From Synechococcus sp. KORDI-49 (GTDB taxonomy: Bacteria > Cyanobacteriota > Cyanobacteriia > PCC-6307 > Cyanobiaceae), in contig NZ_CP006270.1 of the NCBI RefSeq assembly GCF_000737575.1, positions 1,553,163 to 1,617,162 on the forward strand: 64,000 nt of DNA, read 5' to 3'. The notes beneath the pieces were generated by a model. That model searched no databases. It saw nothing but the letters and a program-made list of their open reading frames with translations, and was not told the DNA's origin. Numbering within the stretch: the stretch's first letter is position 1; each line of letters begins with the position of its first letter. Shown here in pieces: positions 7,871 through 16,243 of this stretch. The position numbers were made by a program, and so were the translations under genes.

Positions 7871-8346
7871 TGGCCGACGATCTCAGCCACCTCAACGAAC
7901 AGGGCGAGGTGCGCATGGTGGAGGTGGGCGACCGGGCCGCCACCCGCCGCGAAGCGCATGCCAGCGGTGCGATCCGGATGATGGCCTCCACACTGGAGAT
8001 GGTCCGCCGCGGCGAGACCCCCAAGGGAGATCTGCTCGCCGTGGCCAGGGTGGCTGCCATTCAGGCCGCGAAACGCACCTGGGAACTCATCCCTCTGTGC
8101 CATCCCCTGCCCCTGAGCGGCATGGAGGTGACCATCGAAGCCGACGAAGCGCTGCCTGGGCTGACCCTCAGCTGCCGCTGCCGCACGATCGGTCAGACCG
8201 GCGTCGAGATGGAAGCGATGACCGCCGTCTCCGTGGGTCTGCTGACGTTGTACGACATGCTCAAGTCCGTGGATCCAGGCATGACGATCGAAGCCGTCCG
8301 GTTGCAGCACAAGGATGGGGGGCGCAACGGTGCCTGGAGCCGCTGA
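7870..8346 (+). CDS. moaC: Cyclic pyranopterin monophosphate synthase MoaC
   Basis: MoaC converts the MoaA product into cyclic pyranopterin monophosphate. From the ATG at 7870 the protein has 158 aa, normal for the family. Conserved elements are [18 protein letters not shown] (about residues 51-68), [10 protein letters not shown] (H78), [13 protein letters not shown], and the catalytic-region D129 and K132 (YDMLKS). The frame extends upstream, but the ATG that overlaps the preceding TGA by one base (TGATG) gives the correct N-terminus. Translation is probably coupled to the carbonic-anhydrase-like gene. moeA overlaps its 3' end. Confidence 0.94.
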   Translation: MADDLSHLNEQGEVRMVEVGDRAATRREAHASGAIRMMASTLEMVRRGETPKGDLLAVARVAAIQAAKRTWELIPLCHPLPLSGMEVTIEADEALPGLTLSCRCRTIGQTGVEMEAMTAVSVGLLTLYDMLKSVDPGMTIEAVRLQHKDGGRNGAWSR

Positions 8347-9580
8347 GCCGTACGGCCGCGAAGGTCTGGGTCTCGCTGAGGCCCGTCAACGCGTGCTGGA
8401 TGCGATCCGACCGCTGAACCGCAGCGAATCGCTGAAGCTGGCCGAGGCTCGCGGTCGCATCAGCGCTGAGACACTGCTCGCTCGGGAGTCGGTACCGGGC
8501 TTTCGAGCCTCGATCATGGACGGCTACGCCCTGGGGCAATCCAGCCAGCCCCAACCCGGAGAACGCTGGATCTTGAAGGGTCTCTCCGCCGCTGGCCAAC
8601 CGTTCGACGGCAGCCTCGAAACCGGGGAGGCGATCCGGATTCTCACCGGCGCTGCGTTGCCCGATGGCGCCGACTGGGTCCTGCCACAGGAACTGGTCAC
8701 CGTGTGCGGATCCAGCATCGCCCTGAACCAGGACGCCTCGGACAGGCCCTGGATCCGTGGTGTCGATGAAGAATGCGCTCAAGGGGACATCCTGCTGACC
8801 CCAGGGCAGCGCCTGGGACCGGCGGATCTGGGGCGCCTCGCAGGCTGCGGAGTCGCTGAGCTGAAGGTGTGGCAGCAGCCACGGATCGGCCTGCTGATCA
8901 GTGGAGATGAACTGGTGTCACCTGGGCGTGTCCGACCGAACGGCGCCATCTGGGAAAGCAACGGCACGCTGCTGGAGACGATGCTTCAGTCGCTCGGCCA
9001 GACCGTTCACCACCGCCGCGTGGTGCCGGATCAACCCGATGCTCTGCGACAGGCCCTCGGCGACCTTGCGATCACCTGCGATGCCGTCGTCAGCACGGGA
9101 GGTGTCTCTGCCGGCGACAGCGATTGGATCCGCCAACTTGCCGCCGAACTCGGCGAGGTGCACTTCTGGAAACTGTTCCTGCGGCCAGGTCGCCCCTTCG
9201 CCTTCGGCTGCCTGGGAGACGGCGTTCCCTTGTTCGGACTGCCCGGAAACCCTGTGGCAGCCGCGATCACCGCTCTGCAACTGCTGTGGCCAGCGCTCCA
9301 GAAACTGGAGGGACAAAGCGAACCGGAACTGTTTCCTCGTCTGCAGGTTGAACTGGCCGATCCGCTGGCACGTCGACCGGGCCGACCTGAGCTGGCAAGA
9401 GCCCGACTCGAGACCCAAGACGATGGAACCCTTCTGGCAAGGGTGAATGGGTCTCAGGCGTCCTCCCGCATCGGGTCACTCCAACAGGCGGATCTGCTGC
9501 TGGAGATTCCTGCTGATGCAGATCACCTGGAATCCGGCACACGCCTCTGGGCTCAGCTGCTGCGACCCAGGCTGTTCTGA
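8315..9580 (+). CDS. moeA: Molybdopterin molybdenumtransferase MoeA
   Basis: MoeA inserts molybdate into adenylated molybdopterin to finish the basic molybdenum cofactor. The 421-aa protein shows the MoeA landmarks [25 protein letters not shown]-like text ([15 protein letters not shown]) and LPGNPVAA, in the expected order, with a beta-rich C-terminal domain. The ATG at 8315 overlaps moaC by 32 bp. A GTG at 8330, with a G-rich stretch upstream, may be the real start and would give 416 aa. It is the last gene of the operon containing the carbonic-anhydrase-like gene and moaC. Confidence 0.93.
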   Translation: MGGATVPGAAEPYGREGLGLAEARQRVLDAIRPLNRSESLKLAEARGRISAETLLARESVPGFRASIMDGYALGQSSQPQPGERWILKGLSAAGQPFDGSLETGEAIRILTGAALPDGADWVLPQELVTVCGSSIALNQDASDRPWIRGVDEECAQGDILLTPGQRLGPADLGRLAGCGVAELKVWQQPRIGLLISGDELVSPGRVRPNGAIWESNGTLLETMLQSLGQTVHHRRVVPDQPDALRQALGDLAITCDAVVSTGGVSAGDSDWIRQLAAELGEVHFWKLFLRPGRPFAFGCLGDGVPLFGLPGNPVAAAITALQLLWPALQKLEGQSEPELFPRLQVELADPLARRPGRPELARARLETQDDGTLLARVNGSQASSRIGSLQQADLLLEIPADADHLESGTRLWAQLLRPRLF

Positions 9581-10359
9581 AAACGACGTCGTTCCCAGGT
9601 GATCAGCCGACCATCGGCATCCACCTGAATGCTGATCTGCTGGAACAACTCAGCACTGAGCAGGCCTCCGATCTCGAGCTGAAAAGCGCCTCCCGGAAGC
9701 TCCTCAGGGACGGAGAAGACCAGACCATCCGGCATGACGGCAGAGCAGGAGGAGCGCAGCAGTTGCTCTGGCGCAAACGTCGTTGAACCGAGCAAACGCA
9801 CACGACCGTCGGTTCCCTGCTGAGGCCTGAGTTGTTCCGCAGTCCCCCGCCAACCCCTCAGCGGTTCCAGCAGCGCCGCCGCCGAATCAGGAACGGGTCG
9901 CACCTGTTCCATCTCCATGGACTGGCGGCACCGGAAAGCAACCGCACCAACCGTGTGCAGACACCAATGGCTATCCGTCCACTGCCAGAGCAGCACCAGC
10001 ATCGAGCGGGAACGGCCGCTGAACAGATTGATCTCATGACCAAAGCGAGGCCGCTGCGGGTCCAGCGACAGGCTGGATTGCCCACCGGCCCCCTGAAACT
10101 GCCAGCACCCCCCGCCGGCGTTGTACGACGCCCGGCTAATGGCATAACTGGCGTGGCCACCCTTGGCGAACATCAAACCTGACCCGTCCCATCGTCCGTT
10201 GTCGTCGTCTGGGAATGAGATGCGGTAGCGCGTTGGGTCGATCACACGATTCGGCGAGGCGAGATCCAAGCGTCCCGCTGCATCGCGACCAAACCAGGCG
10301 CCCCGTCCCTGCCAATCGCCCGCGAAATTGAGCCGGTTCAGCGTCCATTGATCAGTCAT
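9553..10359 (-). CDS. DUF3598-like cyanobacterial protein
   Basis: A 268-aa protein with no clear enzymatic motif. Landmarks are NRLNFAGDWQGRGAWFGRD near the N-terminus, RYRISFPDDDNGRWDG, RPRFGHEINLFSGRSRSML, and a C-terminal half rich in short beta-like stretches, resembling the DUF3598 lipocalin-like proteins of cyanobacteria. I chose the ATG at 10359 because its ATGA overlaps the moaE stop, implying coupling to moaD-moaE. It converges on moeA with a 28-bp overlap. A role in Moco metabolism is suggested only by position. Confidence 0.7.
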   Translation of the reverse strand: MTDQWTLNRLNFAGDWQGRGAWFGRDAAGRLDLASPNRVIDPTRYRISFPDDDNGRWDGSGLMFAKGGHASYAISRASYNAGGGCWQFQGAGGQSSLSLDPQRPRFGHEINLFSGRSRSMLVLLWQWTDSHWCLHTVGAVAFRCRQSMEMEQVRPVPDSAAALLEPLRGWRGTAEQLRPQQGTDGRVRLLGSTTFAPEQLLRSSCSAVMPDGLVFSVPEELPGGAFQLEIGGLLSAELFQQISIQVDADGRLITWERRRFQNSLGRSS

Positions 10360-10826
10360 GGCTCTGGCGACAGTCCCCTGGCTCTGGAATCTGAAGCCCA
10401 CAGCGATGTGTTGCTGTTCAGCCAGACCCCCTGATCACCGCACCATTCCCGCTTCCAGAACGGAGCCCGGTGCTTGAGCTCCTCCAACAGATCCGCAGCG
10501 CAGTGCTGAGCTGGACCGCGATGATCCGCCTCCACCGCGACCAACACGATCGGCTCACCCGGCGACAAGCGGCCCACCCGATGCAGCACCAACACCCGGT
10601 CTGCTGCGTGGGTCTGCCGTAACCGCTCCGCCATCGCCTCAAGCAACCGCTCACACAGGCCGGGGTAATGCTCAAGTTCGAGAGCCTGCAGAACGCGACC
10701 ATCCATGGCCGTCGCCCGGACCCGACCGATGAACACCGCACTGGCCGCAGCATGCCCACCCCAGACAGACAGCTCCTCCCAGGGATCGAAGGCGGCCATG
10801 CGGATCTCAACCTGAACGGTGGCCAT
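10356..10826 (-). CDS. moaE: Molybdopterin synthase catalytic subunit MoaE
   Basis: Large subunit of molybdopterin synthase, which transfers sulfur from MoaD to cyclic pyranopterin monophosphate. The 156-aa protein contains ASAVFIGRVRAT, LELEHYPGL, HRVGRLSPGEPIVLVAV and the active-site segment LKHRAPFWKRE with its conserved lysines. The ATG at 10826 is 3 bp after the moaD stop. The stop overlaps the next gene by 4 bp, so moaD, moaE and the DUF3598-like gene form one tightly packed operon. Confidence 0.93.
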   Translation of the reverse strand: MATVQVEIRMAAFDPWEELSVWGGHAAASAVFIGRVRATAMDGRVLQALELEHYPGLCERLLEAMAERLRQTHAADRVLVLHRVGRLSPGEPIVLVAVEADHRGPAQHCAADLLEELKHRAPFWKREWCGDQGVWLNSNTSLWASDSRARGLSPEP

Positions 10827-10829
10827 GGT

Positions 10830-11057
10830 TCACCCCCCCGTGAACGGGGGCAGAAAGGCCAGTTCATCCCCGGCTTTGAGCCGCTGATCGGCATCCACCA
10901 GCTGCTGATTCACGGCAATGCTGATCCCCAGAAGCGGACCCAGGTGCAGACCCTCCCAAACCTGCCGCGCCGTCGGCGACTCCGAGGGCAACGGCAGCGT
11001 CCGCTCCTCCCAACCGGCCCGTTCCCGCAGTGAGGCGAACAGCAACACCCGCAGCAC
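10830..11057 (-). CDS. moaD: Molybdopterin synthase sulfur carrier subunit MoaD
   Basis: Small ubiquitin-like partner of MoaE. The 75-aa protein from the GTG at 11057 begins VLRVLLFASLRERAG, contains GPLLGISIAVNQQLV and DELAFLPPFTGG, and ends in the diglycine that carries the thiocarboxylate. The GTG is supported by an AGAAGG motif about 5 nt upstream and gives the expected family length. The same frame remains open to 11561, but that extension lies antisense to moaB. It is divergent from moaB with 54 bp between starts. Confidence 0.9.
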   Translation of the reverse strand: MLRVLLFASLRERAGWEERTLPLPSESPTARQVWEGLHLGPLLGISIAVNQQLVDADQRLKAGDELAFLPPFTGG

Positions 11058-11111
11058 CCTGGCCTTCTCATCTGATGCGGTTCTAGCGTCCGGGCTCTGC
11101 ACCGCTGTGCC

Positions 11112-11609
11112 TTGGGCCTTTCCATCGCCCTGCTCACCATCTCCGACACGCGTTCCCTCGCCGATGACGCCAGCGGTGATCACCTGCAGAACAGCCTGGA
11201 AGCCGCCGGCCATCGGCTCAAAGAGCGAGCTCTCTGCCCCGATGACCGCTATCGGATCCGAGCAGAACTGAGCCGCTGGATCGCCGATGCCGATGTCGAC
11301 GTGGTGATCAGCAGCGGCGGTACCGGGCTGACCGGCCAAGATGGCACACCGGAGGCCGTCGCCCCCCTGCTGGACAAAACAATCGACGGCTTCGGCGAAC
11401 TGTTCCGGGTGCTGTCCTTCCAGAGCATCGGCACGAGCACATTGCAAAGCCGATGTCTGGCCGGCGTCGCCAACGGCACGTTCGTCTTCGTGCTGCCGGG
11501 ATCTCTGGATGCGGTCACAACAGCCTGGGACCGCTTGATCCGCGCTCAGCTGGATCCGCAAACCCGCCCCTGCAACCTGGCTCAGCTGCGAACCCGTCTG
11601 CGGGAATGA
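11112..11609 (+). CDS. moaB: Molybdopterin adenylyltransferase-type protein MoaB
   Basis: MoaB/Mog-fold protein that adenylates molybdopterin before molybdate insertion by MoeA. The 165-aa protein contains ALLTISDTRSLADD, the nucleotide site SSGGTGLTGQDGTPEA and the LPGSLDAV segment. No ATG or GTG is available; an in-frame TGA lies upstream, so the TTG at 11112 is the only usual start that keeps the first beta strand. It converges with cobA, with 12 bp between stops. Confidence 0.9.
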   Translation: MGLSIALLTISDTRSLADDASGDHLQNSLEAAGHRLKERALCPDDRYRIRAELSRWIADADVDVVISSGGTGLTGQDGTPEAVAPLLDKTIDGFGELFRVLSFQSIGTSTLQSRCLAGVANGTFVFVLPGSLDAVTTAWDRLIRAQLDPQTRPCNLAQLRTRLRE

Positions 11610-11621
11610 AGGCCCAGCGCC

Positions 11622-12410
11622 TCAGAACGGAATCGGCATGGTGACCGCTGCAGGCACTGGCATGCAGGCCTCCACCTGGTGATCAATCATCTCGCCGATC
11701 ACAACGATCGACGGGGATTTGAACTGCTGGGAGCGGGTCTCGGCTGCGACCTGCGCCAGAGGTGCCCTCAGACACCGCTGGCCGGAGACAGTTCCCTGCT
11801 GGATCACAGCCACCGGGGTCTCCGCCGGCAGACCACCGAGCATCAGCTCCTCTGCGATGCGCGGCAGGTTGTGAAGACCCATGTAGATCACCAATCCATC
11901 ACTGGCTGTTGCCAGTGCACGCCAGTTCACCGACGGACGACGCTTATCGATCTCCTCATGGCCGGTGACAAAGGTGACGGAGGAACCTGCCCGACGATGG
12001 GTCACGGGAATTCCGGCATAGGCCGGAGCAGCGATGCCGGCCGTGACCCCTGGAACCACCTGCACAGGAATGCCGCGGTCGGCGAGGTAAGCGGCCTCTT
12101 CCCCACCCCGACCGAACAGAAAGGGGTCGCCTCCCTTGAGCCGGACCACAACAGCGTGCCTCTGGGCCATTTCCAGCAGCACGGCGTTGGTGCTGGGCTG
12201 CGGAACCGAATGGTGGCCACGCCGTTTACCGACGAAACGGCGCTCGCAGCTCTCCGGCACGAGATCAAGCACCTCCTCCGGCACCAGCGAGTCATAGACC
12301 AGCGCATCACAACGGCTCAGAAGACGCTGAGCCTTGACGGTGAGCAGCTCCGGATCACCGGGGCCAGCTCCGACCAGATAAACGGTTCCTGGATGTTCAG
12401 CGGTCGTCAC
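11622..12410 (-). CDS. cobA: Uroporphyrinogen-III C-methyltransferase CobA
   Basis: SAM-dependent enzyme that makes precorrin-2, the precursor of siroheme used by NirA and sulfite reductase. The 262-aa protein shows VYLVGAGPGDPELLTVKA, VVRLKGGDPFLFGRGGEE and VVPGVTAGIAAPAYAGIP, all typical of the family. The start is a GTG that overlaps the upstream stop (GTGA), so it is translationally coupled to the CbiX-like gene. The pair is placed next to nirA, consistent with supplying its cofactor. Confidence 0.94.
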   Translation of the reverse strand: MTTAEHPGTVYLVGAGPGDPELLTVKAQRLLSRCDALVYDSLVPEEVLDLVPESCERRFVGKRRGHHSVPQPSTNAVLLEMAQRHAVVVRLKGGDPFLFGRGGEEAAYLADRGIPVQVVPGVTAGIAAPAYAGIPVTHRRAGSSVTFVTGHEEIDKRRPSVNWRALATASDGLVIYMGLHNLPRIAEELMLGGLPAETPVAVIQQGTVSGQRCLRAPLAQVAAETRSQQFKSPSIVVIGEMIDHQVEACMPVPAAVTMPIPF

Positions 12411-13069
12411 GGCAGAGCAGCTAACAGTTCGATCAGGGCCTGACGAGTCAGGGAATGCTCGAGGAGGGGGGGTAGCCCACCAGCCTCGCGCAGGGCTTCC
12501 GTCATCCGATTCGGAGCCAGTGTCAGAGGCAGAGGCTGAGCCTCGGGATCGGTCTTTCGATGATCCTCCAGGCGGTCAAACGGCAGCAACGGCAACCCGA
12601 GCCGGTCCGTCAACCCGGCCAGGAAACGATCGGCAACTCCAGAACGCAAAGGGTGGTGAACAAGAACAGGCCGCTTGGAGTCAAGTCCAGCCAGCGCAGC
12701 CGCGACTGCATCCCACCAGTGGTGCCAGGCACCGAGGAACGGAAGCATGGTGACCTCCTTCCCTTCAGCCCTCAGACGCTGACGGATGGCAGGAGCATCG
12801 ATGCGGGCATGGGCACCGGGCCAGAGCAGAAGAGGAACCAGCCAGGTGCTCGCGGTCGGACAGGGTTCAGGAGCTTCAGCCGTCAGCACTTCCAACTGAA
12901 CGGGAGAGGATCGTCGCTGCTGAAGCACCGCGACCAGCGTGGTCAGGCAGACAGGCACTTCACCGCCGCTGCGGCCATGCACCACCAGGCGCAGCACGCG
13001 CGAGGAACGGGTCGAAGACTTGTTCCGTAGCAACGGCCACGGATTGATGGCCATGCCGACTGATGTCAT
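12407..13069 (-). CDS. CbiX/SirB-like chelatase domain protein
   Basis: A 220-aa protein with a sirohydrochlorin-chelatase-like layout: an N-terminal LRLVVHGRSGGEVP segment and a metal-site-like LLLWPGAHARIDAPAIRQRL, comparable to the FPGxHxxxDIP motif of CbiX. Downstream of it lie a WHHWWDAVAAAL segment and a second half with LVHHPLRSGVADRFL. If it is an iron chelatase it would complete siroheme after CobA. Coupling to cobA (GTGA overlap) and closeness to nirA support this. The start is either ATG 13069 or ATG 13054; the open frame to 13303 is longer than the family. Function is inferred. Confidence 0.65.
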   Translation of the reverse strand: MTSVGMAINPWPLLRNKSSTRSSRVLRLVVHGRSGGEVPVCLTTLVAVLQQRRSSPVQLEVLTAEAPEPCPTASTWLVPLLLWPGAHARIDAPAIRQRLRAEGKEVTMLPFLGAWHHWWDAVAAALAGLDSKRPVLVHHPLRSGVADRFLAGLTDRLGLPLLPFDRLEDHRKTDPEAQPLPLTLAPNRMTEALREAGGLPPLLEHSLTRQALIELLAALP

Positions 13070-13096
13070 CAGGGTGTTCTGAACTCTGCCGGGTCC

Positions 13097-13309
13097 ATGG
13101 CGCCTCGACGCAACGTCAATCGTGCTGCATTGGAGAGCCGTTCCTATCGGGAACGGCTGGAACGGGGTGACTCCAGGTACAGCCCCAGGAACCGAGACGC
13201 CTTCAGACGCAGCGAACTTGACAGAGATTTCGCCGCGATGAAGCGTGTCTGGCAAATGCTCCGAGCTGGCGCTGTGCGGATGGTTGGCGAAGTCGGACGC
13301 CAATACTGA
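13097..13309 (+). CDS. Small basic protein, unknown function
   Basis: A 70-aa ORF starting at ATG 13097, 27 bp from the divergent CbiX-like gene and upstream of nirA. It is very rich in arginine (MAPRRNVNRAALESRSYRER, then RNRDAFRRSELDRDFAAMKR) and ends with a helical stretch, RVWQMLRAGAVRMVGEVGRQ. It has no membrane segment or cysteine motif. Codon use is like that of neighbouring genes. The family is not recognised; a nucleic-acid- or membrane-surface-binding peptide would fit the charge. It could also be a chance frame. Confidence 0.45.
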   Translation: MAPRRNVNRAALESRSYRERLERGDSRYSPRNRDAFRRSELDRDFAAMKRVWQMLRAGAVRMVGEVGRQY

Positions 13310-13354
13310 CTCACAGGAAGAAAGCCTTTTACGGCTCGACGGGAGTCACAGGAT

Positions 13355-13425
13355 GTAGCGAAAACAACAAATCGAACAGGCAAGGCAGTTTCGATGCTCT
13401 CCGCAAAAACTGTTCGATTCGATAC
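13355..13425 (+). promoter_or_regulatory. Possible degenerate NtcA sites upstream of nirA
   Basis: The 255-bp gap before nirA holds two one-mismatch matches to GTA-N8-TAC: GTA-N8-AAC at 13355-13368 and GTT-N8-TAC at 13412-13425. I find no TAN3T element at the usual distance from either. nirA is normally NtcA-controlled in cyanobacteria, so regulation here is likely but the exact site is uncertain. The rest of the gap shows no gene. Confidence 0.3.
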
Positions 13426-13564
13426 GGACCAAGTCTGGATTACAGGCGTTAATTCCACAGTCCCAGCACTCCCTTCTTTCTGAAGTGCTGCAGGTCTTCG
13501 GGCCATTTCAGCTGATCAGCGCTTTCTATCTGAGCGATCAGTTCGCCCTATCCTTATAAAGCTC

Positions 13565-15106
13565 ATGACCATCAGCTCTCCTTCCAGGCCGTATCTGGAT
13601 GGCAAGAAGCTCAACAAAATCGAGCAGAACAAGGCTGCCAAAGACGGTTTGCTTGTCGGCAGCGAGATTGAAAAATTTGCCGAGCTCGGTTGGGAGCAGG
13701 TTGATGAAACAGATTTGCAATTACGCCTGAAGTGGTTCGGCATGTTCTGGCGTCCGAAGACACCGGGCAAGTTCATGTTGCGCCTGCGGGTTCCGAATGG
13801 AGTTTTATCGGCGCATCAACTGCGGATCGTCGCCTCCATCGTTGAACGCTACGGAGAGCAGGGCAGTTGCGACATCACCACCCGACAGAATCTCCAGCTT
13901 CGAGGTGTGCTGCTGGGGGACCTTCCTGAAATTCTCAAACGACTCAAGGAAGCAGGCCTGAGCACCATTCAATCCGGCTTCGACAATCCCAGAAACGTCA
14001 CCGGAAACCCCATCGCCGGCATCGACCCCAACGAAATCGTCGATACCAGGCCATACACGTCGGAGTTGCAGAATTTTCTCACCAACAACTGCGAGGGAAA
14101 CCCCGAATTCTCCAACCTTCCGCGCAAGTGGAATACAGCTGTTGCCGGTGCCAAAGATAATTTTCTTCTTCACAACGACATTGTTTTTCACCCTGTGGAA
14201 AAGGATGGCGTCATGGGATTCGGAGTCTGGATCGGCGGAGTGCTGTCCTCTCAGATGAATGCCTATGCCATTCCACTGAATGCCTGGGTGAAGCCGGATC
14301 AGATCTGCGCCATGACGGATGCCGTGATCAAAATCTGGCGCGACAACGGTGAACGCGACAAACGTCCGAAAGGACGCTTCCGTCTCTATCTGGATCAGAT
14401 CGGTCTGGAAGCGTTCCGCGTCATGGTCGAGGAACGCTTCGGACCCCTCACGCCCGACCCTGGTTCCGTTTTCGACACCACACCACGGTCCCATTACGGC
14501 ATTCATCCTCAGAAACAGGACGGCCTGTCCTTCGCAGGCGTGCATGTTCCGGTCGGGCGCCTGAAAGCACGGGATCTGCAGGATCTGGCCACAGCAAGCC
14601 TTGATTACGGCAGTGGTGAAGTGCGTCTCACCGAAGACCAGAACGTGATCTTCGTGGGACTTTCCACCGACAGAATCGACGCCTTCAAGGCCGATCCTCT
14701 GCTGCAGCGGTTCCCGCTTCAGCCCGGCACGATCGCCGCCGGAACGGTGTCCTGCACCGGCAGCACCTACTGCGGATTCGCCCTCACGAACACCAAGGAC
14801 CAGGCACTTGCAGCCGCTCAGGAACTTGACCAGGAACTGGATCTTCCCGAAGAGCTGAAGATCCACTGGACGGGATGCCCGAACACCTGCGGCCAGGCCT
14901 ACATGGGTGCCATCGGTCTCACCGGCACCAAGGCCAAGAACAGCGACGGAGAGATGGGAGAGGGCTACACCCTGACGCTCGGTGGCTCTCAGGGTCCGAA
15001 CCCTGCCATCGGAGAAATCCACCGAAAAGCAATTCCAGCCGATGAGGTCAAAGCCGTCCTGAAGGAGGTGCTGATCGAACAGTTCGGTGCCACGCCACGG
15101 AACTGA
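13565..15106 (+). CDS. nirA: Ferredoxin-nitrite reductase NirA
   Basis: Reduces nitrite to ammonium with six ferredoxin electrons, using siroheme and a 4Fe-4S cluster. The 513-aa protein carries the cofactor cysteines C397 and C403 (CTGSTYCGFALTN) and C438 and C442 (WTGCPNTCGQAY), in the family spacing C-x5-C-x34-C-x3-C. Other landmarks are EQGSCDITTRQNLQLRG and HWTGCPN. The ATG at 13565 gives the standard N-terminus. It is followed by a 44-aa ORF and the nitrite/formate channel, with cobA and the CbiX-like gene upstream on the other strand. Confidence 0.97.
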   Translation: MTISSPSRPYLDGKKLNKIEQNKAAKDGLLVGSEIEKFAELGWEQVDETDLQLRLKWFGMFWRPKTPGKFMLRLRVPNGVLSAHQLRIVASIVERYGEQGSCDITTRQNLQLRGVLLGDLPEILKRLKEAGLSTIQSGFDNPRNVTGNPIAGIDPNEIVDTRPYTSELQNFLTNNCEGNPEFSNLPRKWNTAVAGAKDNFLLHNDIVFHPVEKDGVMGFGVWIGGVLSSQMNAYAIPLNAWVKPDQICAMTDAVIKIWRDNGERDKRPKGRFRLYLDQIGLEAFRVMVEERFGPLTPDPGSVFDTTPRSHYGIHPQKQDGLSFAGVHVPVGRLKARDLQDLATASLDYGSGEVRLTEDQNVIFVGLSTDRIDAFKADPLLQRFPLQPGTIAAGTVSCTGSTYCGFALTNTKDQALAAAQELDQELDLPEELKIHWTGCPNTCGQAYMGAIGLTGTKAKNSDGEMGEGYTLTLGGSQGPNPAIGEIHRKAIPADEVKAVLKEVLIEQFGATPRN

Positions 15107-15119
15107 TCGATGCCTCAAC

Positions 15120-15148
15120 GCCGTGGCGCTTCCTTTTGAAGCCACGGC
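15120..15148 (+). repeat. Hairpin downstream of nirA
   Basis: Perfect 8-bp arms GCCGTGGC (15120-15127) and GCCACGGC (15141-15148) flank a 13-nt loop. No T run follows, so it is more likely an mRNA-stability or processing element between nirA and the genes behind it than a terminator. Confidence 0.5.
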
Positions 15149-15177
15149 TCAACCTCTCGACCACTCTCCCCTCTTCC

Positions 15178-15312
15178 ATGGCTAACCGCAGCGATTTTTT
15201 CTCTCGTTTCGTCAACTGGCTGAGCGCCAGCGGTCGGGACGGAGCCTCCATCAATCGTCAGGGCGGCAGCTCTGATCCGTTCTCCCGCCTGATGAATCAC
15301 ATCAGCGGCTGA
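15178..15312 (+). CDS. 44-aa small protein between nirA and the nitrite channel
   Basis: ATG 15178 to TGA 15312 encodes MANRSDFFSRFVNWLSASGR, then DGASINRQGGSSDPFSRLMN and HISG. An amphipathic N-terminal helix (FFSRFVNWL) is followed by a polar, flexible part with a second FSRL motif. There is no membrane segment. It fills most of the nirA-focA gap and reads in the same direction, so it would be co-transcribed. I do not recognise the family; the repeated aromatic-Ser-Arg motif suggests a peptide that docks on a partner, perhaps the channel or NirA. No strong ribosome site is visible. Confidence 0.45.
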   Translation: MANRSDFFSRFVNWLSASGRDGASINRQGGSSDPFSRLMNHISG

Positions 15313-15347
15313 ATCCAAACCTTTCAATCACCTTCCACACTGATTCG

Positions 15348-16235
15348 ATGGACTACGTCCTTCCCAATGAGCTCGTTGACGGCATGATCGCCGCCGGCGG
15401 CAAGAAATCAACGGTCAGCATCAAGAACCTGCTGATCCGTGGCTTCTACTCCGGAGCCATTCTTGGACTGGCTGTGATCCTTGCTCTCACAGTCGGCATC
15501 CTCACCAAGCTTCCTTTCGTCGGCTCTCTGTTGTTCCCCTTCGGGTTCGCCAGCATTGTTCTGTTCGGAATGGAACTGGTCACCGGCAACTTCGCCCTAC
15601 TTCCCATGGCGACATGGGCAGGGAAAAGTTCCTGGCCCGCCACGTTCCGCAACTGGATCTGGGTGTGGATCGGCAACTGGATCGGCACCGCTGTTGTGGC
15701 ACTGATCATGGCCATCAGCCTGACCAGCGGCACCATGGACGGCGCGGCAGACAACGTCGGACCACCGATCTGGGACGCCGTGGCTCAGAAAATCATTGCT
15801 CTCAACCAGATCAACGTCGAAAAGAAATACGAGGCTCTCGGCAGCATGGGCTTCTTCCTTGCCTTTCTCAGGGGGGTCGTGGCCAACTGGCTGGTCTGCC
15901 TCGGCGTCACCATGGCCCTGGTGAGCAAGAGCGTCCCCGGCAAAATCCTGGCCTGCTGGCTTCCGATCACAGCGTTCCAATCGATGGGCATGGAGCACAT
16001 CGTTGTGAACCAGTTCCTTCATACCGCAGGTCCGATTCTTGGATCGGGAGTGCCATTCACCAAGGTGATCTTCTGGAATTTCCTTCCGGTCACCATCGGA
16101 AACATCGTTGGCGGCATGGTGTTCATCGGCATGCTCTTCTACAGCACGCACCGCACCACCATGGAGAACGTGCTTCCCACAGAGCACGATGACAAACTCG
16201 AACGCGAACTGGCTGCTGAGCTGGGAGCTCGCTGA
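15348..16235 (+). CDS. Formate/nitrite transporter family protein (FocA/NirC type)
   Basis: A 295-aa FNT-family channel, expected to form a pentamer in the plasma membrane and pass nitrite or formate. Six hydrophobic segments are visible. Family landmarks are the N-terminal LIRGFYSGAILGLAV, ELVTGNFALLPMATWAG (the region around the first pore constriction), RGVVANWLVCLGVTMA, and MEHIVVNQFLHTAG. The ATG at 15348 follows the 44-aa ORF by 35 bp. Position behind nirA argues for nitrite as substrate, so nitrite uptake can proceed without nitrate reduction. Confidence 0.93.
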   Translation: MDYVLPNELVDGMIAAGGKKSTVSIKNLLIRGFYSGAILGLAVILALTVGILTKLPFVGSLLFPFGFASIVLFGMELVTGNFALLPMATWAGKSSWPATFRNWIWVWIGNWIGTAVVALIMAISLTSGTMDGAADNVGPPIWDAVAQKIIALNQINVEKKYEALGSMGFFLAFLRGVVANWLVCLGVTMALVSKSVPGKILACWLPITAFQSMGMEHIVVNQFLHTAGPILGSGVPFTKVIFWNFLPVTIGNIVGGMVFIGMLFYSTHRTTMENVLPTEHDDKLERELAAELGAR

Positions 16236-16243
16236 ATCAACTG

